Shown: in pieces, positions 44,391 to 52,788 of the stretch
How positions within the stretch are numbered: the first letter of the stretch is position 1
Layout: each line of letters opens with the position of its first letter
NCBI RefSeq assembly: GCF_000739615.1
Contig: NZ_BATP01000003.1
Coordinates: 62,001-126,000, forward strand
Length of the DNA: 64,000 nt
From: Haloferula sp. BvORR071
GTDB taxonomy: Bacteria; Verrucomicrobiota; Verrucomicrobiia; Verrucomicrobiales; Akkermansiaceae
Direction: 5' to 3'
Program-made: the position numbers and the translations under genes
The notes under the pieces: generated by a model
Told to the model about the DNA's origin: nothing
The model's database searches: none
The model's input: the letters and a program-made list of their open reading frames with translations, nothing else

Positions 44391-44932
44391 CCGATCCCGA
44401 CTTCACCGCCTTGCTCGAAGACTACCGTTCCTTCGAGCGGGGCGTGATGCGGGTCATGGAGAAAGAGTGCACCCCGCACTGCAGCGTCTGCCCCACGCCT
44501 TGCTGCCGCACTGCGATCTGCCGGGAAGCGGCAGAGAGCCCCTTTCTGCTCGCGGTCCACGGTTCCCGCCAAGCCTTCGACGAAAAAACCGGCTACCTCG
44601 GTGCCCGCGGCTGCAAGCTGGGCGTCGGCCGGCCGCCGATCTGCCATGCCTTCCTCTGCCACAGGATCATGGACGCACAGCCCGACGACCAGCGCCGCTA
44701 CGCCCTCGATGTCCTCGGCGAGTTGGTGGGCTACGTCGGCAAGAAAGTCTGGCTCAAGCGCCACTTGGTCGAGGCTCTCGACGATGCGGACTTGCGCAAA
44801 ACCGACCGCGATCTGTTTCGGCGGCGGATCTCCGCCGCAGCCGCGGCCTTTGAGATCCTCGAGGCCTACTTCGCGGGCGAGCGTGATCTGGCCCAAGCGG
44901 ATCTCCAGGTGCTCCAGGTGATCCGGAAATAG
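44387..44932 (+). CDS. Small cysteine-rich protein, putative metal binding
   Basis: This 181-residue protein starts at a GTG that overlaps the TGA of the giant CotH gene (GTGA). Its N-terminal half has clustered cysteines (CTPHCSVCPTPCCRTAIC at about residues 28-45, then GCKLG and ICHAFLCH). The C-terminal half is helical with charged residues (EALDDADLRKTDRDLFRRRI). The Cys pattern recalls YkgJ-type zinc/iron-chelating domains but is not a clear match. It lacks a signal peptide, so it is cytoplasmic. Coupling to the CotH gene suggests it may help make or mature that protein; this is inference. Confidence 0.75.
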   Translation: MTDPDFTALLEDYRSFERGVMRVMEKECTPHCSVCPTPCCRTAICREAAESPFLLAVHGSRQAFDEKTGYLGARGCKLGVGRPPICHAFLCHRIMDAQPDDQRRYALDVLGELVGYVGKKVWLKRHLVEALDDADLRKTDRDLFRRRISAAAAAFEILEAYFAGERDLAQADLQVLQVIRK

Positions 44933-45565
44933 CGGCTTCCATTAGGTTTCGGCGGGACGAGGGAGGTTTTTCCAAAACCTTTCCGCGGCGAATAAACCCT
45001 TCCTCGAGGGCTGACGTGATTACGCAGCAGAGATTTCTAACGACCTGATTTTCCTGAATCCGGAGGGCGAAGCCGATGGCTGTTCGCTGGCTCGCGGTAT
45101 TGGATGAGTAATTGAATCTAAGTTGTAATGTTTAAGATAGTCTTCCAATGGTGGACTATCTGTCTATTTCTGCGCCTGAATTTGGCCTCGGGTGCGATTG
45201 CAATTCTGTGATACAAATGAACTTCCGTGCCTACGGGTTCATGGGAAATTGAGTGACAATCCCGATCATGCTGCTGGCCGTTGCACCATGCATGCCTGAA
45301 TGCATTTCATTGATGCACCCGCAATTATGCGAATCGGCAAGTGAGCTGATTAAGATTTCCCATTGCGGGCTGGCGCGCTCGCTGCTAGTCGTCGCGTTTG
45401 TGTAAAGTGATGCAAACGCGCCCTCTGTGACCCAGAGGGAAAATCCGGCGATCACACTCCTCCTAACTCATTCCCTTGTAGGCTCCGCGCGTGCGAAGCC
45501 AACTCCATGGGCTGTTAGGGTGGCCTCGTGAGAGCTGGCGAGTTAAGCCAATACTAATATAAACC
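44933..45565. other. 633 bp gene-free, AT-richer region with RNA-like structure
   Basis: I see no coding sequence here; the 74-codon minus-strand frame at 45231-45455 has no domain support. The region is noticeably more AT-rich than its surroundings. A weak hairpin lies at 44964-44980 just after the Cys-rich gene, and structured elements at 45393-45455 lie about 110 bp before the next gene. It likely holds a promoter and a long leader for the PA14 protein gene. Confidence 0.6.
45393..45455 (+). promoter_or_regulatory. Possible structured leader with pseudoknot potential
   Basis: Hairpin A pairs 45393-45400 with 45413-45420 (8 bp, 12-base loop). Hairpin B follows directly (45421-45427 with 45433-45439, 7 bp). 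The loop of A holds GTGAT (45407-45411), which complements ATCAC at 45451-45455, so an H-type pseudoknot enclosing hairpin B could form. No known riboswitch consensus was recognised, and chance pairing of 5 bases is possible. Confidence 0.35.
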
Positions 45566-48370
45566 ATGATTAGCGAAAAAACCTTCCATCGCCCATCCGT
45601 CGCTCCCCGATTAGGATCGGTCGATATCCCGCCGAAATTCCGGCGACCGCTCTTGGCCGGCCTTCTCACTGTCCTTTGCGGCCTTACACCGGCCCTCGGC
45701 CAAGTCATCACCCAGACCGAACAAGACGACTCGTTTTCGACCGCAAATCCCACCGGCCTCACGGCGGGGAGCAGCGGGCTCAAGGTCGCCTACGGCCACA
45801 GTTCGGATGGACTCTATGGCGTGGTGGATGGAGATGGCAGCGGCGACTTCGATTTCTTCAAGCTGACCGCCAATGCCGGGCAGGTCATCACGGTCGATCT
45901 CAAGAATGCCGGCACCAGCGATGATTTCGATTCCTTGGTCGCCATCTATGGGCCGGATGGAACGATGAAGGCGTTCGACGATGATACCTACGGCCGCGCC
46001 AGCAAGCTCACCTACACCGCGACCGTCGCGGGCACCTACTACGTGGTGGTCAGCAATTGGGTCAACGTGGACAGTTACCCGGCCGGTAGCTTGCCCGCGG
46101 ATCCCACGATTCCCGGCACCGGCTTTGGCTCTCCGGGAGGGACCGGAGGCCCTTACCAGGTCTTCATCGGGCTGGATGCAGTAGCCCCGATCGTGCAATA
46201 CGACAGCTTGGTCTCCACCAATCCGGTTCCGGTTCCGGTCTTCAGGCGGGTGGTCGGACGGACCGACTACCTGCAATCCACGGCGCTGGGAGTGGCCAAT
46301 ACCGGCAATGCTCCTCTAACCATTACCGGATGGAATTTCACCGGTCCGGATGCGGCCAAGTTCTCTGTGCAGGGTCCTGCGCTTCCAATCACGCTGAACC
46401 CCAACCAAGTGGTCGGCGTGACCGTGCTCTTCGCGGGTGATGGCGTTCAGGCGACTTCTCATGCCTCGCTGGATCCCGTCAGCAACGATCCGCTCGGCAT
46501 CAAGTTGGCCCTGACGACGAAGAATCCGATCGTGTCGGGCGGCGGCAGCTTCACCGTCAGGCAGGTCCACGCCACCGCCGGCACCGTCGTCAACAACTTC
46601 GACGTGGCGGACGCCCTTCTTGCAGGGACCAATGCTGCGACCTCAGCAACCCAGCAGAACCAGGTGGTCAACTATGCCAACGGAGGAGTGGCCCAAGGCT
46701 ACTTCGGCGGCGACCGCGCTTTCCCGGACACCGCGGGCAGCGGCAATCAGTTCGCGACCCAGGCGACTGGGACCTTCTACGTGCGCCAAGCGGGATTCTA
46801 CAGTTTCCGTGGTATCGCCGATGACGGCCAGCGGCTGCGGATCGATGGCGAGCAGGTCTTCATCAGTGGCACGGCGAATAGCCCCTCATTCGGTGTTGCC
46901 GAGCTTACCGTCGGCACGCACACGCTGGAGTATACGATGTATGAGATCGGGGGCGGCGATCAGATGGAACTCTCGATCGCCCAAGACATCGGCGAGTTCT
47001 TCGCGAACACCGAAACTACCTGGGAACTCCTCGAAGCCTACAGCCCCGATAGCGACGGTGACGGCCTGCCGAACCAGTGGGAGATCGACAACCAATTGGA
47101 CCCGAACTCCGCCGTGGGTGACAATGGTGCCGACGGCGATCCCGACCAAGACGGACTCTTGAACAAGTTTGAATTCAGCCGCCACACCAAGGCGAACGAT
47201 TCGGACACCGACGACGACGGACTCAAGGACGGTTGGGAAACCGGCACCGGCGTGTGGCTCGACGCCACCCACACCGGAACCGATCCGCTGGTTCAAGACA
47301 GCGACAACGACGGCTTCCGGGACGATGTGGAAGATCCCACCGAGGCCTTCACCGGGGTCTCTCAACCTGGCACGGATCCGAACAAGGTGGATACCGATGG
47401 CGACGGCTACCCCGATCGAGTCGAGGTGACACTCGGCAGTAATCCGAAGGTGGTGGGAAGCGTTCCGGCGATTACCTACACGCCACTACTGACGGAGAAC
47501 TTCGATGGTACGAAGCTCAACTCGACCTATACCTTGACGAATTCGGGCGGTGCTTGGGTTCCCGCGGTCACGGCGACCGGTGTCGCGGCAAACAACAATG
47601 CGCTGCAGATCACCGATGCCTCCAACAGCAACAACAATTCGATTGCTTGGAACAAGGTGCCTTCCGGGGCTCCCTTGGCTTTGCGCCTGAGCTTCGACTT
47701 CCGCCAGGGTTCCAGCAATCCTGCGGATGGTGTCGGGATCGGGCTCTTCCGGACCAGTGCCTTCGGTGAGACCGGCGGTGCGAATCCGGCGGCTCCGAAC
47801 AAGAACTGGGAGAACCCCTCCGGCGAGGGCGGGTTGGGGAATTCGCTGGCCTTGGGCTTCGGAATCTACGGCCAGAACGTCATCCGGATGGCGGGTCCGC
47901 TTTCTCCGGGGACCGCTTTGGCGCAAGTTGTCTCGCCATTTACCCTGAGCAGTAATCTATTCCACCGGGCGATCATCACCATGATGAGCAATGGGCCCGG
48001 CGGAACCATGGTCAGCCTGCAATTGGTTCAGGATGTCAATGGAGCGGCAACGGTGCAGCAGGTCTTCACCAACGTGCTGGTCCCGGGCTTCGACATTGCG
48101 AGCGAATCCTTCCGCTTGATCGCGGGCGGCCGTACCGGCGGGCTATTCGTTCGCCAGGACATCGACAACGTGAACCTCTCGGTCTTCGCGAATTCGGCCC
48201 CAAGCTCGATCTCCATCGACAAGGTGTCGGGGCAACTAAAGGTCACCTACACCGGTGTGTTGCAGTCCTCGACTGACATCATGAGCGGTTTCACGGATGT
48301 CCCCGGTGCGACTTCGCCATATACCGTGCCGGCAGGGTCGCCGGCCAGGATGTTCTACCGCGCCCGATAA
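45566..48370 (+). CDS. Secreted PPC / PA14 / type-3-repeat multidomain protein
   Basis: This 934-residue protein has an export signal after a basic N-terminus (LLAGLLTVLCGLTPALGQ, about 29-46). A pre-peptidase C-terminal (PPC) domain spans about 65-200 (GDFDFFKLTANAGQVITVDL). A beta-sandwich follows (about 215-310, TGNAPLTITGWNFTGPDAAKF), then a PA14-like domain (about 350-470, FYVRQAGFYSFRGIADDGQR). A row of calcium-binding type-3 repeats covers about 490-630 (DSDGDGLPNQWEID, DTDDDGLKDGWE, DTDGDGYPDRVE). A concanavalin-like domain lies at about 640-860. It is probably cell-surface or secreted and binds glycans. No catalytic motif is seen and it ends without a PEP-CTERM. A good terminator follows. 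Confidence 0.86.
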   Translation: MISEKTFHRPSVAPRLGSVDIPPKFRRPLLAGLLTVLCGLTPALGQVITQTEQDDSFSTANPTGLTAGSSGLKVAYGHSSDGLYGVVDGDGSGDFDFFKLTANAGQVITVDLKNAGTSDDFDSLVAIYGPDGTMKAFDDDTYGRASKLTYTATVAGTYYVVVSNWVNVDSYPAGSLPADPTIPGTGFGSPGGTGGPYQVFIGLDAVAPIVQYDSLVSTNPVPVPVFRRVVGRTDYLQSTALGVANTGNAPLTITGWNFTGPDAAKFSVQGPALPITLNPNQVVGVTVLFAGDGVQATSHASLDPVSNDPLGIKLALTTKNPIVSGGGSFTVRQVHATAGTVVNNFDVADALLAGTNAATSATQQNQVVNYANGGVAQGYFGGDRAFPDTAGSGNQFATQATGTFYVRQAGFYSFRGIADDGQRLRIDGEQVFISGTANSPSFGVAELTVGTHTLEYTMYEIGGGDQMELSIAQDIGEFFANTETTWELLEAYSPDSDGDGLPNQWEIDNQLDPNSAVGDNGADGDPDQDGLLNKFEFSRHTKANDSDTDDDGLKDGWETGTGVWLDATHTGTDPLVQDSDNDGFRDDVEDPTEAFTGVSQPGTDPNKVDTDGDGYPDRVEVTLGSNPKVVGSVPAITYTPLLTENFDGTKLNSTYTLTNSGGAWVPAVTATGVAANNNALQITDASNSNNNSIAWNKVPSGAPLALRLSFDFRQGSSNPADGVGIGLFRTSAFGETGGANPAAPNKNWENPSGEGGLGNSLALGFGIYGQNVIRMAGPLSPGTALAQVVSPFTLSSNLFHRAIITMMSNGPGGTMVSLQLVQDVNGAATVQQVFTNVLVPGFDIASESFRLIAGGRTGGLFVRQDIDNVNLSVFANSAPSSISIDKVSGQLKVTYTGVLQSSTDIMSGFTDVPGATSPYTVPAGSPARMFYRAR

Positions 48371-48389
48371 GCCGCGGCTGAAGCTTGTT

Positions 48390-48428
48390 AGCCCCGGTTG
48401 CGTCCTCGCGATGCAGCCGGGGCTTTTT
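48390..48428 (+). terminator. Rho-independent terminator of the PA14 protein gene
   Basis: Arms 48390-48397 and 48417-48424 form an 8-bp GC-rich stem with a long loop that can extend the pairing, followed by TTTTT. It is 20 bp past the stop. Confidence 0.8.
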
Positions 48429-48458
48429 GCGCTCCGGCGGGGAAGGGTGACGCGGCTC

Positions 48459-49295
48459 CTAGCTGCGGCGCATGGCGAACACTCCATACTTGGGGCTGAA
48501 CAGCCACGCCAAGAGGAAGAAGATTCCCAGCAAGATCACGATCACCGGTCCCGGCGCGAGCCGGAGCCAGGCTGCTAACAACACCCCGCCGACCGCTCCC
48601 ACAGCCCCCAAGGTCCCTCCACCCCAAAACAACGCGGAGGTCCGGTCCGTGAGCAAGGAAATCGTCGCCGCGGGAGCAATCAGCATCCCCACGGAGAGCA
48701 CACAACCCACCGCCTGGAGCGAACTCACCAGCGACAGCACCAGCAGCGTGAACTGCAGATAGTGCATGAAGCGCACTGGCACTCCTTGCGCCGCCGCCAC
48801 GTTCGGCTCGAACAAAGTCAGCAGCAGCGGCCGCATCAGCAGGTTCGCCGATACCAAGGTGAAGGCCCCGATCCAGAACGCGATCTTCAGGTCGGAGTCT
48901 CCCACCGCCATAATGTCGCCGAAGAGCCAGTGCTCCAGCTCCTGCCGCGTGTCCAGCCGCGGCAAGATCGCCACGCCCGCCGCAAACGCGGAAGTATAGA
49001 TCACCGCCAGTGCAGTGCCCTGCGCCACCCGGTTGCCGCGCGCGATCGCCACCGAGCCGAGCCCGACCATCAGTGCCGCGAACAAAGCGCCCACGAAAGC
49101 ACTGCCCTGCGTCAATGCGCCCGTGAGCAGGATCCCGAAGGCGATCCCCGGCAGCATCGTGTGCGACAGCGCACTCACCGACAGCGCATTCCGCCGCAGC
49201 ACCACGAAGCCGCTGAAGAAGCCATTGGCAAAGCCGATCATCAGCGCCGCCGCCAGCGCCCGCTGGTAGAAGGGATTGGAGAACAACTCGCTCAT
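48459..49295 (-). CDS. Metal ABC transporter permease (ZnuB/MntB, ABC-3 family)
   Basis: This 278-residue membrane protein has 8-9 helices and family phrases FYQRALAAALMIGFANGFFSGFVVLRRNA, SALSHTMLPGIAFGILL, YTSAFAAGVAIL, LEHWLFGDIMAV and LSVGMLIAPAATISLL. ABC-3 permeases import zinc, manganese or iron with a cluster-9 binding protein. The ATPase gene lies upstream on the same strand, 177 bp away, with a hairpin repeat cluster between them. No binding-protein gene is visible nearby. Confidence 0.9.
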   Translation of the reverse strand: MSELFSNPFYQRALAAALMIGFANGFFSGFVVLRRNALSVSALSHTMLPGIAFGILLTGALTQGSAFVGALFAALMVGLGSVAIARGNRVAQGTALAVIYTSAFAAGVAILPRLDTRQELEHWLFGDIMAVGDSDLKIAFWIGAFTLVSANLLMRPLLLTLFEPNVAAAQGVPVRFMHYLQFTLLVLSLVSSLQAVGCVLSVGMLIAPAATISLLTDRTSALFWGGGTLGAVGAVGGVLLAAWLRLAPGPVIVILLGIFFLLAWLFSPKYGVFAMRRS

Positions 49296-49333
49296 GCCAA
49301 AACCACCGTTAGGGCTTCGCTCCCACCACTCTC

Positions 49334-49420
49334 CGTCCCAACGGGACGACTCATACCAGCCCGGAACAAAGTGCCGGGTAGAACCCGCAACAAACCCTGT
49401 GTCCCGTAAGGACGCCTCAT
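49334..49420. repeat. Cluster of small palindromes between ATPase and permease genes
   Basis: Three short hairpins follow each other: CGTCCC/GGGACG (49334-49339 with 49343-49348), CCCGG/CCGGG (49360-49364 with 49374-49378) and GTCC/GGAC (49401-49404 with 49410-49413). The arrangement looks like an interspersed REP-type element rather than coding sequence. It splits the transporter operon. Confidence 0.5.
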
Positions 49421-49472
49421 GCGTGGTAGGGCCATTGCCATCTGAAAGTTCACCTTCATTCCATCAGCGCCC

Positions 49473-50270
49473 TCACAAATCCGAGGTCACGGGCTGCGGC
49501 GCCGCGCGATCCTCCACATCCGAAATATGCCCGAAGGCCCGGTCTAAATTCCCCGCGCTCAAAACCTCCGCCGCCACACCGAAGCCAATCGGCCGCGTCT
49601 TCAATAGCAGTGCCTCGTCAAACAATCGCGGCGCACTCGCCAGGTCATGATGCGATGCCACCACCAGTCGGCCTTCATGTGCCAGTCGCTCCAACAAATC
49701 ACTGAGTTGGCGTGAGGCATTCCGGTCCAGCCCGGTGAAGGGCTCGTCTAACAAAAGCACGTGTGCCTCCTGCGCCAGCGCTCGCGCCAAGAAGGCCCGC
49801 TGCTGCTGCCCGCCGGAAAGCTCGCGGATCTGCCGCCGCTGGAGATCGAGCAAATCCAAGGCGGCGAGGGCACTTTCCACCGCCGCATCATCCTTGTCGC
49901 TGAAGCGCCCGAACATCCCGGTCTGCGGATAGCGCCCCATCTCCACCAGGCCGCGTACGGTGATGGGGAAGGACCAGTCCACTTCCTCCCGCTGCGGCAG
50001 GTAGGCGAACTCCCGCGACCAGCGCTTTACCGCCGTGCCACGCCACAGGATCTTGCCGGCACTGCGTGGCACCAGCCCTGCGATCGCCTTGAGCAGCGTG
50101 CTCTTGCCCGCGCCATTCGGCCCCACTAGCGCCACCCGGTTGCCGCAGGAGGTCGCAAAGGACACGCCATCCAGCGCCAGATTGTTCCGGTAGCGCACCT
50201 GCAGCGCGTCGATCACCATCTCGTGGTGATGCGCGTGGTGGGCGCAGCAGTCGTGGTGCTCGTGGCTCAT
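49473..50270 (-). CDS. Metal ABC transporter ATP-binding protein (ZnuC/MntA-like) with His-rich N-terminus
   Basis: This 265-residue ATPase has a Walker A GPNGAGKST at 50-58, the signature [15 protein letters not shown] at 151-165 and a Walker B LLLDEPFTGLD at 172-182. The first 17 residues hold eight His and two Cys (HEHHDCCAHHAHHHE), which suggests metal sensing or buffering at the ATPase. The family drives zinc or manganese import with the ABC-3 permease downstream. The start overlaps the stop of the small anchored-protein gene by 4 bp. Confidence 0.9.
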   Translation of the reverse strand: MSHEHHDCCAHHAHHHEMVIDALQVRYRNNLALDGVSFATSCGNRVALVGPNGAGKSTLLKAIAGLVPRSAGKILWRGTAVKRWSREFAYLPQREEVDWSFPITVRGLVEMGRYPQTGMFGRFSDKDDAAVESALAALDLLDLQRRQIRELSGGQQQRAFLARALAQEAHVLLLDEPFTGLDRNASRQLSDLLERLAHEGRLVVASHHDLASAPRLFDEALLLKTRPIGFGVAAEVLSAGNLDRAFGHISDVEDRAAPQPVTSDL

Positions 50271-50680
50271 GGTTCCCAGATGTCGTCGATGTCGCCGCTG
50301 GAATCGAAAACGTGCTCAAGCGTCGGCTTGCCCGGGATCTCCAGCCGCAGCTTGGCGAAGCGGTGCCCCGCAGCTTGATCTGCCCAAGTCACCCGCAAGG
50401 CGACCACCGGTTGCTCTCCGGTGATCTCCAGCCGTCCCGCCAACGGGCCAGCTTCGCTCACCACCACCGGCTGGTCATTGATCGCGACCTCCTTGGCGAC
50501 CCCGGAAAGCACCAACTCGTAGGTTGCCTTCTTCGTCGCCTTGGCCGCGGGGGGCTCCTCGGTCTTCACTGGCAGTGGTGCGACCGGGGCATGGGACTTC
50601 GTCAGCTTGCCAAGCGCCAGCCCCGTCGCCAGCAACGCGGCCAGGACGATCAAAGTTCTCAAAAGGGGCGATCCGCGCAT
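50267..50680 (-). CDS. Small membrane-anchored protein upstream of the metal ABC ATPase
   Basis: This 137-residue protein has one N-terminal membrane helix (TLIVLAALLATGLALGKL, about residues 9-26) and a Pro/Lys-rich linker. A small beta domain follows (TYELVLSGVAKEVAINDQPVVV, LRVTWADQAAGHRFAKLRLEI). No family was recognised; the domain looks like a periplasmic all-beta fold. The ATG at 50680 removes a 23-residue upstream extension. It overlaps the ATPase gene by 4 bp, so a role with the metal transporter is likely. It shows no metal-ligand cluster. Confidence 0.7.
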   Translation of the reverse strand: MRGSPLLRTLIVLAALLATGLALGKLTKSHAPVAPLPVKTEEPPAAKATKKATYELVLSGVAKEVAINDQPVVVSEAGPLAGRLEITGEQPVVALRVTWADQAAGHRFAKLRLEIPGKPTLEHVFDSSGDIDDIWEP

Positions 50681-50771
50681 GGCTCCGACAAGCGATGCTT
50701 CGCGCAGGAAGGTGGTATTTGCAAGCGATTTGCGTTTGGGTGACTCCACCTATTTCACGCCGAATCGATCT

Positions 50772-51152
50772 TCATCGGCCGGAGAAGAGGGAAGCCCGCG
50801 GCGTCACCTCATAGATGAGAAGCACCTCATCGCCCGATGGCTCAGCCAGCACCCGGACCTTGTCGACATAGCCACTTTCGTAAAGCGCCTTGATGTCAGA
50901 GTCGACCTGCTTGTCTGAATAGGTTCCGCCGCTATGGGTGCCGATGTAGGAGCGGAGCCGCCGGGGTGGATCGATGTCGATTGGCAGGGTGTAGCGGATC
51001 GCCACCTCGGAAACCCGTTTTCCTTCGATTGGTGCAGCCGGAAGCCCTTGGGCCTTGGACTCGGCCACCGTCGGCTCGGACGGCGTGGGCGGGATTCCCG
51101 CACACGAGGCGAGGACTAGGGCGAGCGCAAGAAGAGCCGGATCGCGGGTCAT
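50772..51152 (-). CDS. Lipoprotein with a single POTRA-like domain
   Basis: This 126-residue protein has a signal peptide with lipobox LASC (Cys17). Residues about 45-122 look like one POTRA domain: RVSEVAIRYTLP, a RLRSYIGTHSGGTYSDKQVDSDIKALYESGYVDKVRV stretch as in BamA POTRAs, then LLIYEVTPRASL. POTRA domains normally precede an outer-membrane barrel; here there is no barrel, so this may be a periplasmic adaptor. It overlaps the nucleotidyltransferase-like gene upstream by 4 bp. Confidence 0.75.
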   Translation of the reverse strand: MTRDPALLALALVLASCAGIPPTPSEPTVAESKAQGLPAAPIEGKRVSEVAIRYTLPIDIDPPRRLRSYIGTHSGGTYSDKQVDSDIKALYESGYVDKVRVLAEPSGDEVLLIYEVTPRASLFSGR

Positions 51153-51691
51153 GGGAAGCGGGGGTAGGGGACTACTCGGGAGGACACACTTGCGATGAGC
51201 GTCGCAAGATCGTGTGCATCTTTGTCCCCCACGATCGTCTGGTTCGCTTTGAACAAGAAGGTGATGAAGGGATTCAGCACCCGGATCCCATTCACCATCA
51301 CATGATGATGGTCGCGCTTCCAGCGGATCCGTGGGTCGCGGCGGTAAATCACCTCATCGCCCTCCTCATCGAAGACCATGATCTGGAAGGACCAATGCTC
51401 GCGCAGCCGATCCGTGACCCAGATGTCATGGACCTCTCTGGGAACCTCTCCGCCATCCCACGCCACATGCTGCCCGGCGAGGCAAAGAAAGACCCGCCGG
51501 CGATCCAAACAACGCAGGCACTCTCCCAGCCGCGAGCGCAGGACACCAATGTCCGTATCGCCGTGCTCGCGGCTGTCTTTGCCAGCGACCAAGTCAACCG
51601 AGTGGCCGCCGCCGAGCACCCAGTCCTCGAAGCCCGCCAATTCCGGGCCGAGATCCTGAATTGGAATGGGTTGCCAGATCATCGCTAGCAT
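51149..51691 (-). CDS. Nucleotidyltransferase-fold protein (aminoglycoside adenylyltransferase-like)
   Basis: This 180-residue protein has FEDWVLGGGHSVDLVAGKDSREHGDTDIGVL, a GG...DxD nucleotidyltransferase motif like that of AadB-type and related small nucleotidyltransferases. FQIMVFDEEGDEVIYRRDPRIRWKR and a C-terminal FITFLFKANQTIVGDKDAHDL follow, both typical of the group. The Asp in GDTDIGV should bind metal. Many members are unrelated to resistance, so no drug function is claimed. Its 3' end overlaps the POTRA lipoprotein gene. Confidence 0.78.
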   Translation of the reverse strand: MLAMIWQPIPIQDLGPELAGFEDWVLGGGHSVDLVAGKDSREHGDTDIGVLRSRLGECLRCLDRRRVFLCLAGQHVAWDGGEVPREVHDIWVTDRLREHWSFQIMVFDEEGDEVIYRRDPRIRWKRDHHHVMVNGIRVLNPFITFLFKANQTIVGDKDAHDLATLIASVSSRVVPYPRFP

Positions 51692-51821
51692 TTTGCAGGA
51701 GCATCTGGCAGCAGGAAGCCGCCATAAACTCTACTTAATACCATACTGAATGGTGTGAAAATGCTTGCCCGTTTCAGGGAGAGCGGCGACACAAGCGGCG
51801 GCCACCTCTTTCCGTTCCGGC

Positions 51822-52772
51822 ATGTCGAGCAAACCGCCCATCCTCTTGCTCTCCTTCAACCGCCCGGAGTTGTCGCGGCAGGTCTTCGAAAAGATCCGCG
51901 AGTATCGACCGGAGCGCCTCTATCTCGCGGTGGACGGCCCCCGTGATCCCTCCACCCATCCGCGTGATGCGGAAGCCACGCGACAGTGCCGCGAACTCGC
52001 GGACCAGGTCGATTGGCCCTGCGAAGTCCTCACTCGCTTCTCGGAAGTGAACCAAGGCTGCGGTCGCGGCGTGAGCAACGCGATCACTTGGATGTTCGGG
52101 TGGGAGGAGAGGGGAATCATCCTGGAGGATGACTGCCTGCCGGAGCCGACCTTCTTCGCGTACGTTGCCGAGCTGTTAGAGCGCTACCGGGATCATCCCG
52201 GAGTAATGCACATCTGCGGCAATAGCTATGCGGATCAGCGGACCACGGCTGCCTGTGCTCCTTACAGCTACGCCTTCACCCGCTACCCCGATCTCTGGGG
52301 CTGGGGAACCTGGGCCCGCGCTTGGAAGCATTTCCGCTACGAGGTCCCGCCACCCGAGCAGATTCTCAAGTCCTACTTCGTTATGGAAGGCGTGGACCGC
52401 TATCGCCAATACGCGCAGCGGGATCGCGTGATCTCGGTCAGGCAGAAGGACAGCATGTGGGGCTACCGCTGGCACTTCGCGGTGATGAAGAACCGCGGCC
52501 TCTGCTTGGCTCCAGCCGTCAATCAGATCTCGAACACCGGCTTCGGTGGCGAGGCTACCCACACCACCGGGGAGGGTAGCCTGCATGCGGCGAATGCACC
52601 GACCACGCCACTTGCGTTTCCATTGCAGCATCCGCCGGAAATCACGGTCTCCGCTGCCTACAACCGCATCTATGCGGACAACGTGCTGGGCAGCACCGGC
52701 CGCTACCGGAAGCGCTACCTCAAGCGCTGGATCCGCCAACTCCTGATCCCGGGCTACGTGCCGAAGAAGTAA
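51822..52772 (+). CDS. GT-A fold glycosyltransferase-like protein
   Basis: This 316-residue protein begins PPILLLSFNRPELSRQVFEKI and has YLAVDGPRD, FGWEERGIILEDDCLPEPTFF (the EDD acidic metal motif) and RYPDLWGWGTWARAWKHF, features of the HlpA-like/GT2-related glycosyltransferases in polysaccharide clusters. It probably transfers a sugar from a nucleotide donor. The ATG at 51822 avoids a 19-residue extension that is not family-like. It is the first of three same-strand genes (17 bp to the next). Confidence 0.82.
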   Translation: MSSKPPILLLSFNRPELSRQVFEKIREYRPERLYLAVDGPRDPSTHPRDAEATRQCRELADQVDWPCEVLTRFSEVNQGCGRGVSNAITWMFGWEERGIILEDDCLPEPTFFAYVAELLERYRDHPGVMHICGNSYADQRTTAACAPYSYAFTRYPDLWGWGTWARAWKHFRYEVPPPEQILKSYFVMEGVDRYRQYAQRDRVISVRQKDSMWGYRWHFAVMKNRGLCLAPAVNQISNTGFGGEATHTTGEGSLHAANAPTTPLAFPLQHPPEITVSAAYNRIYADNVLGSTGRYRKRYLKRWIRQLLIPGYVPKK

Positions 52773-52788
52773 GCAAGCCGCCCGTCTC

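Noticed and set aside
45231-45455. 74-codon minus-strand frame in the AT-rich gap
   Set aside because: No domain, no ribosome site, and it overlaps the structured element; coding is unlikely.
51149-51691. Aminoglycoside resistance gene
   Set aside because: The fold resembles aminoglycoside nucleotidyltransferases, but this family is broad and nothing in context supports drug resistance.
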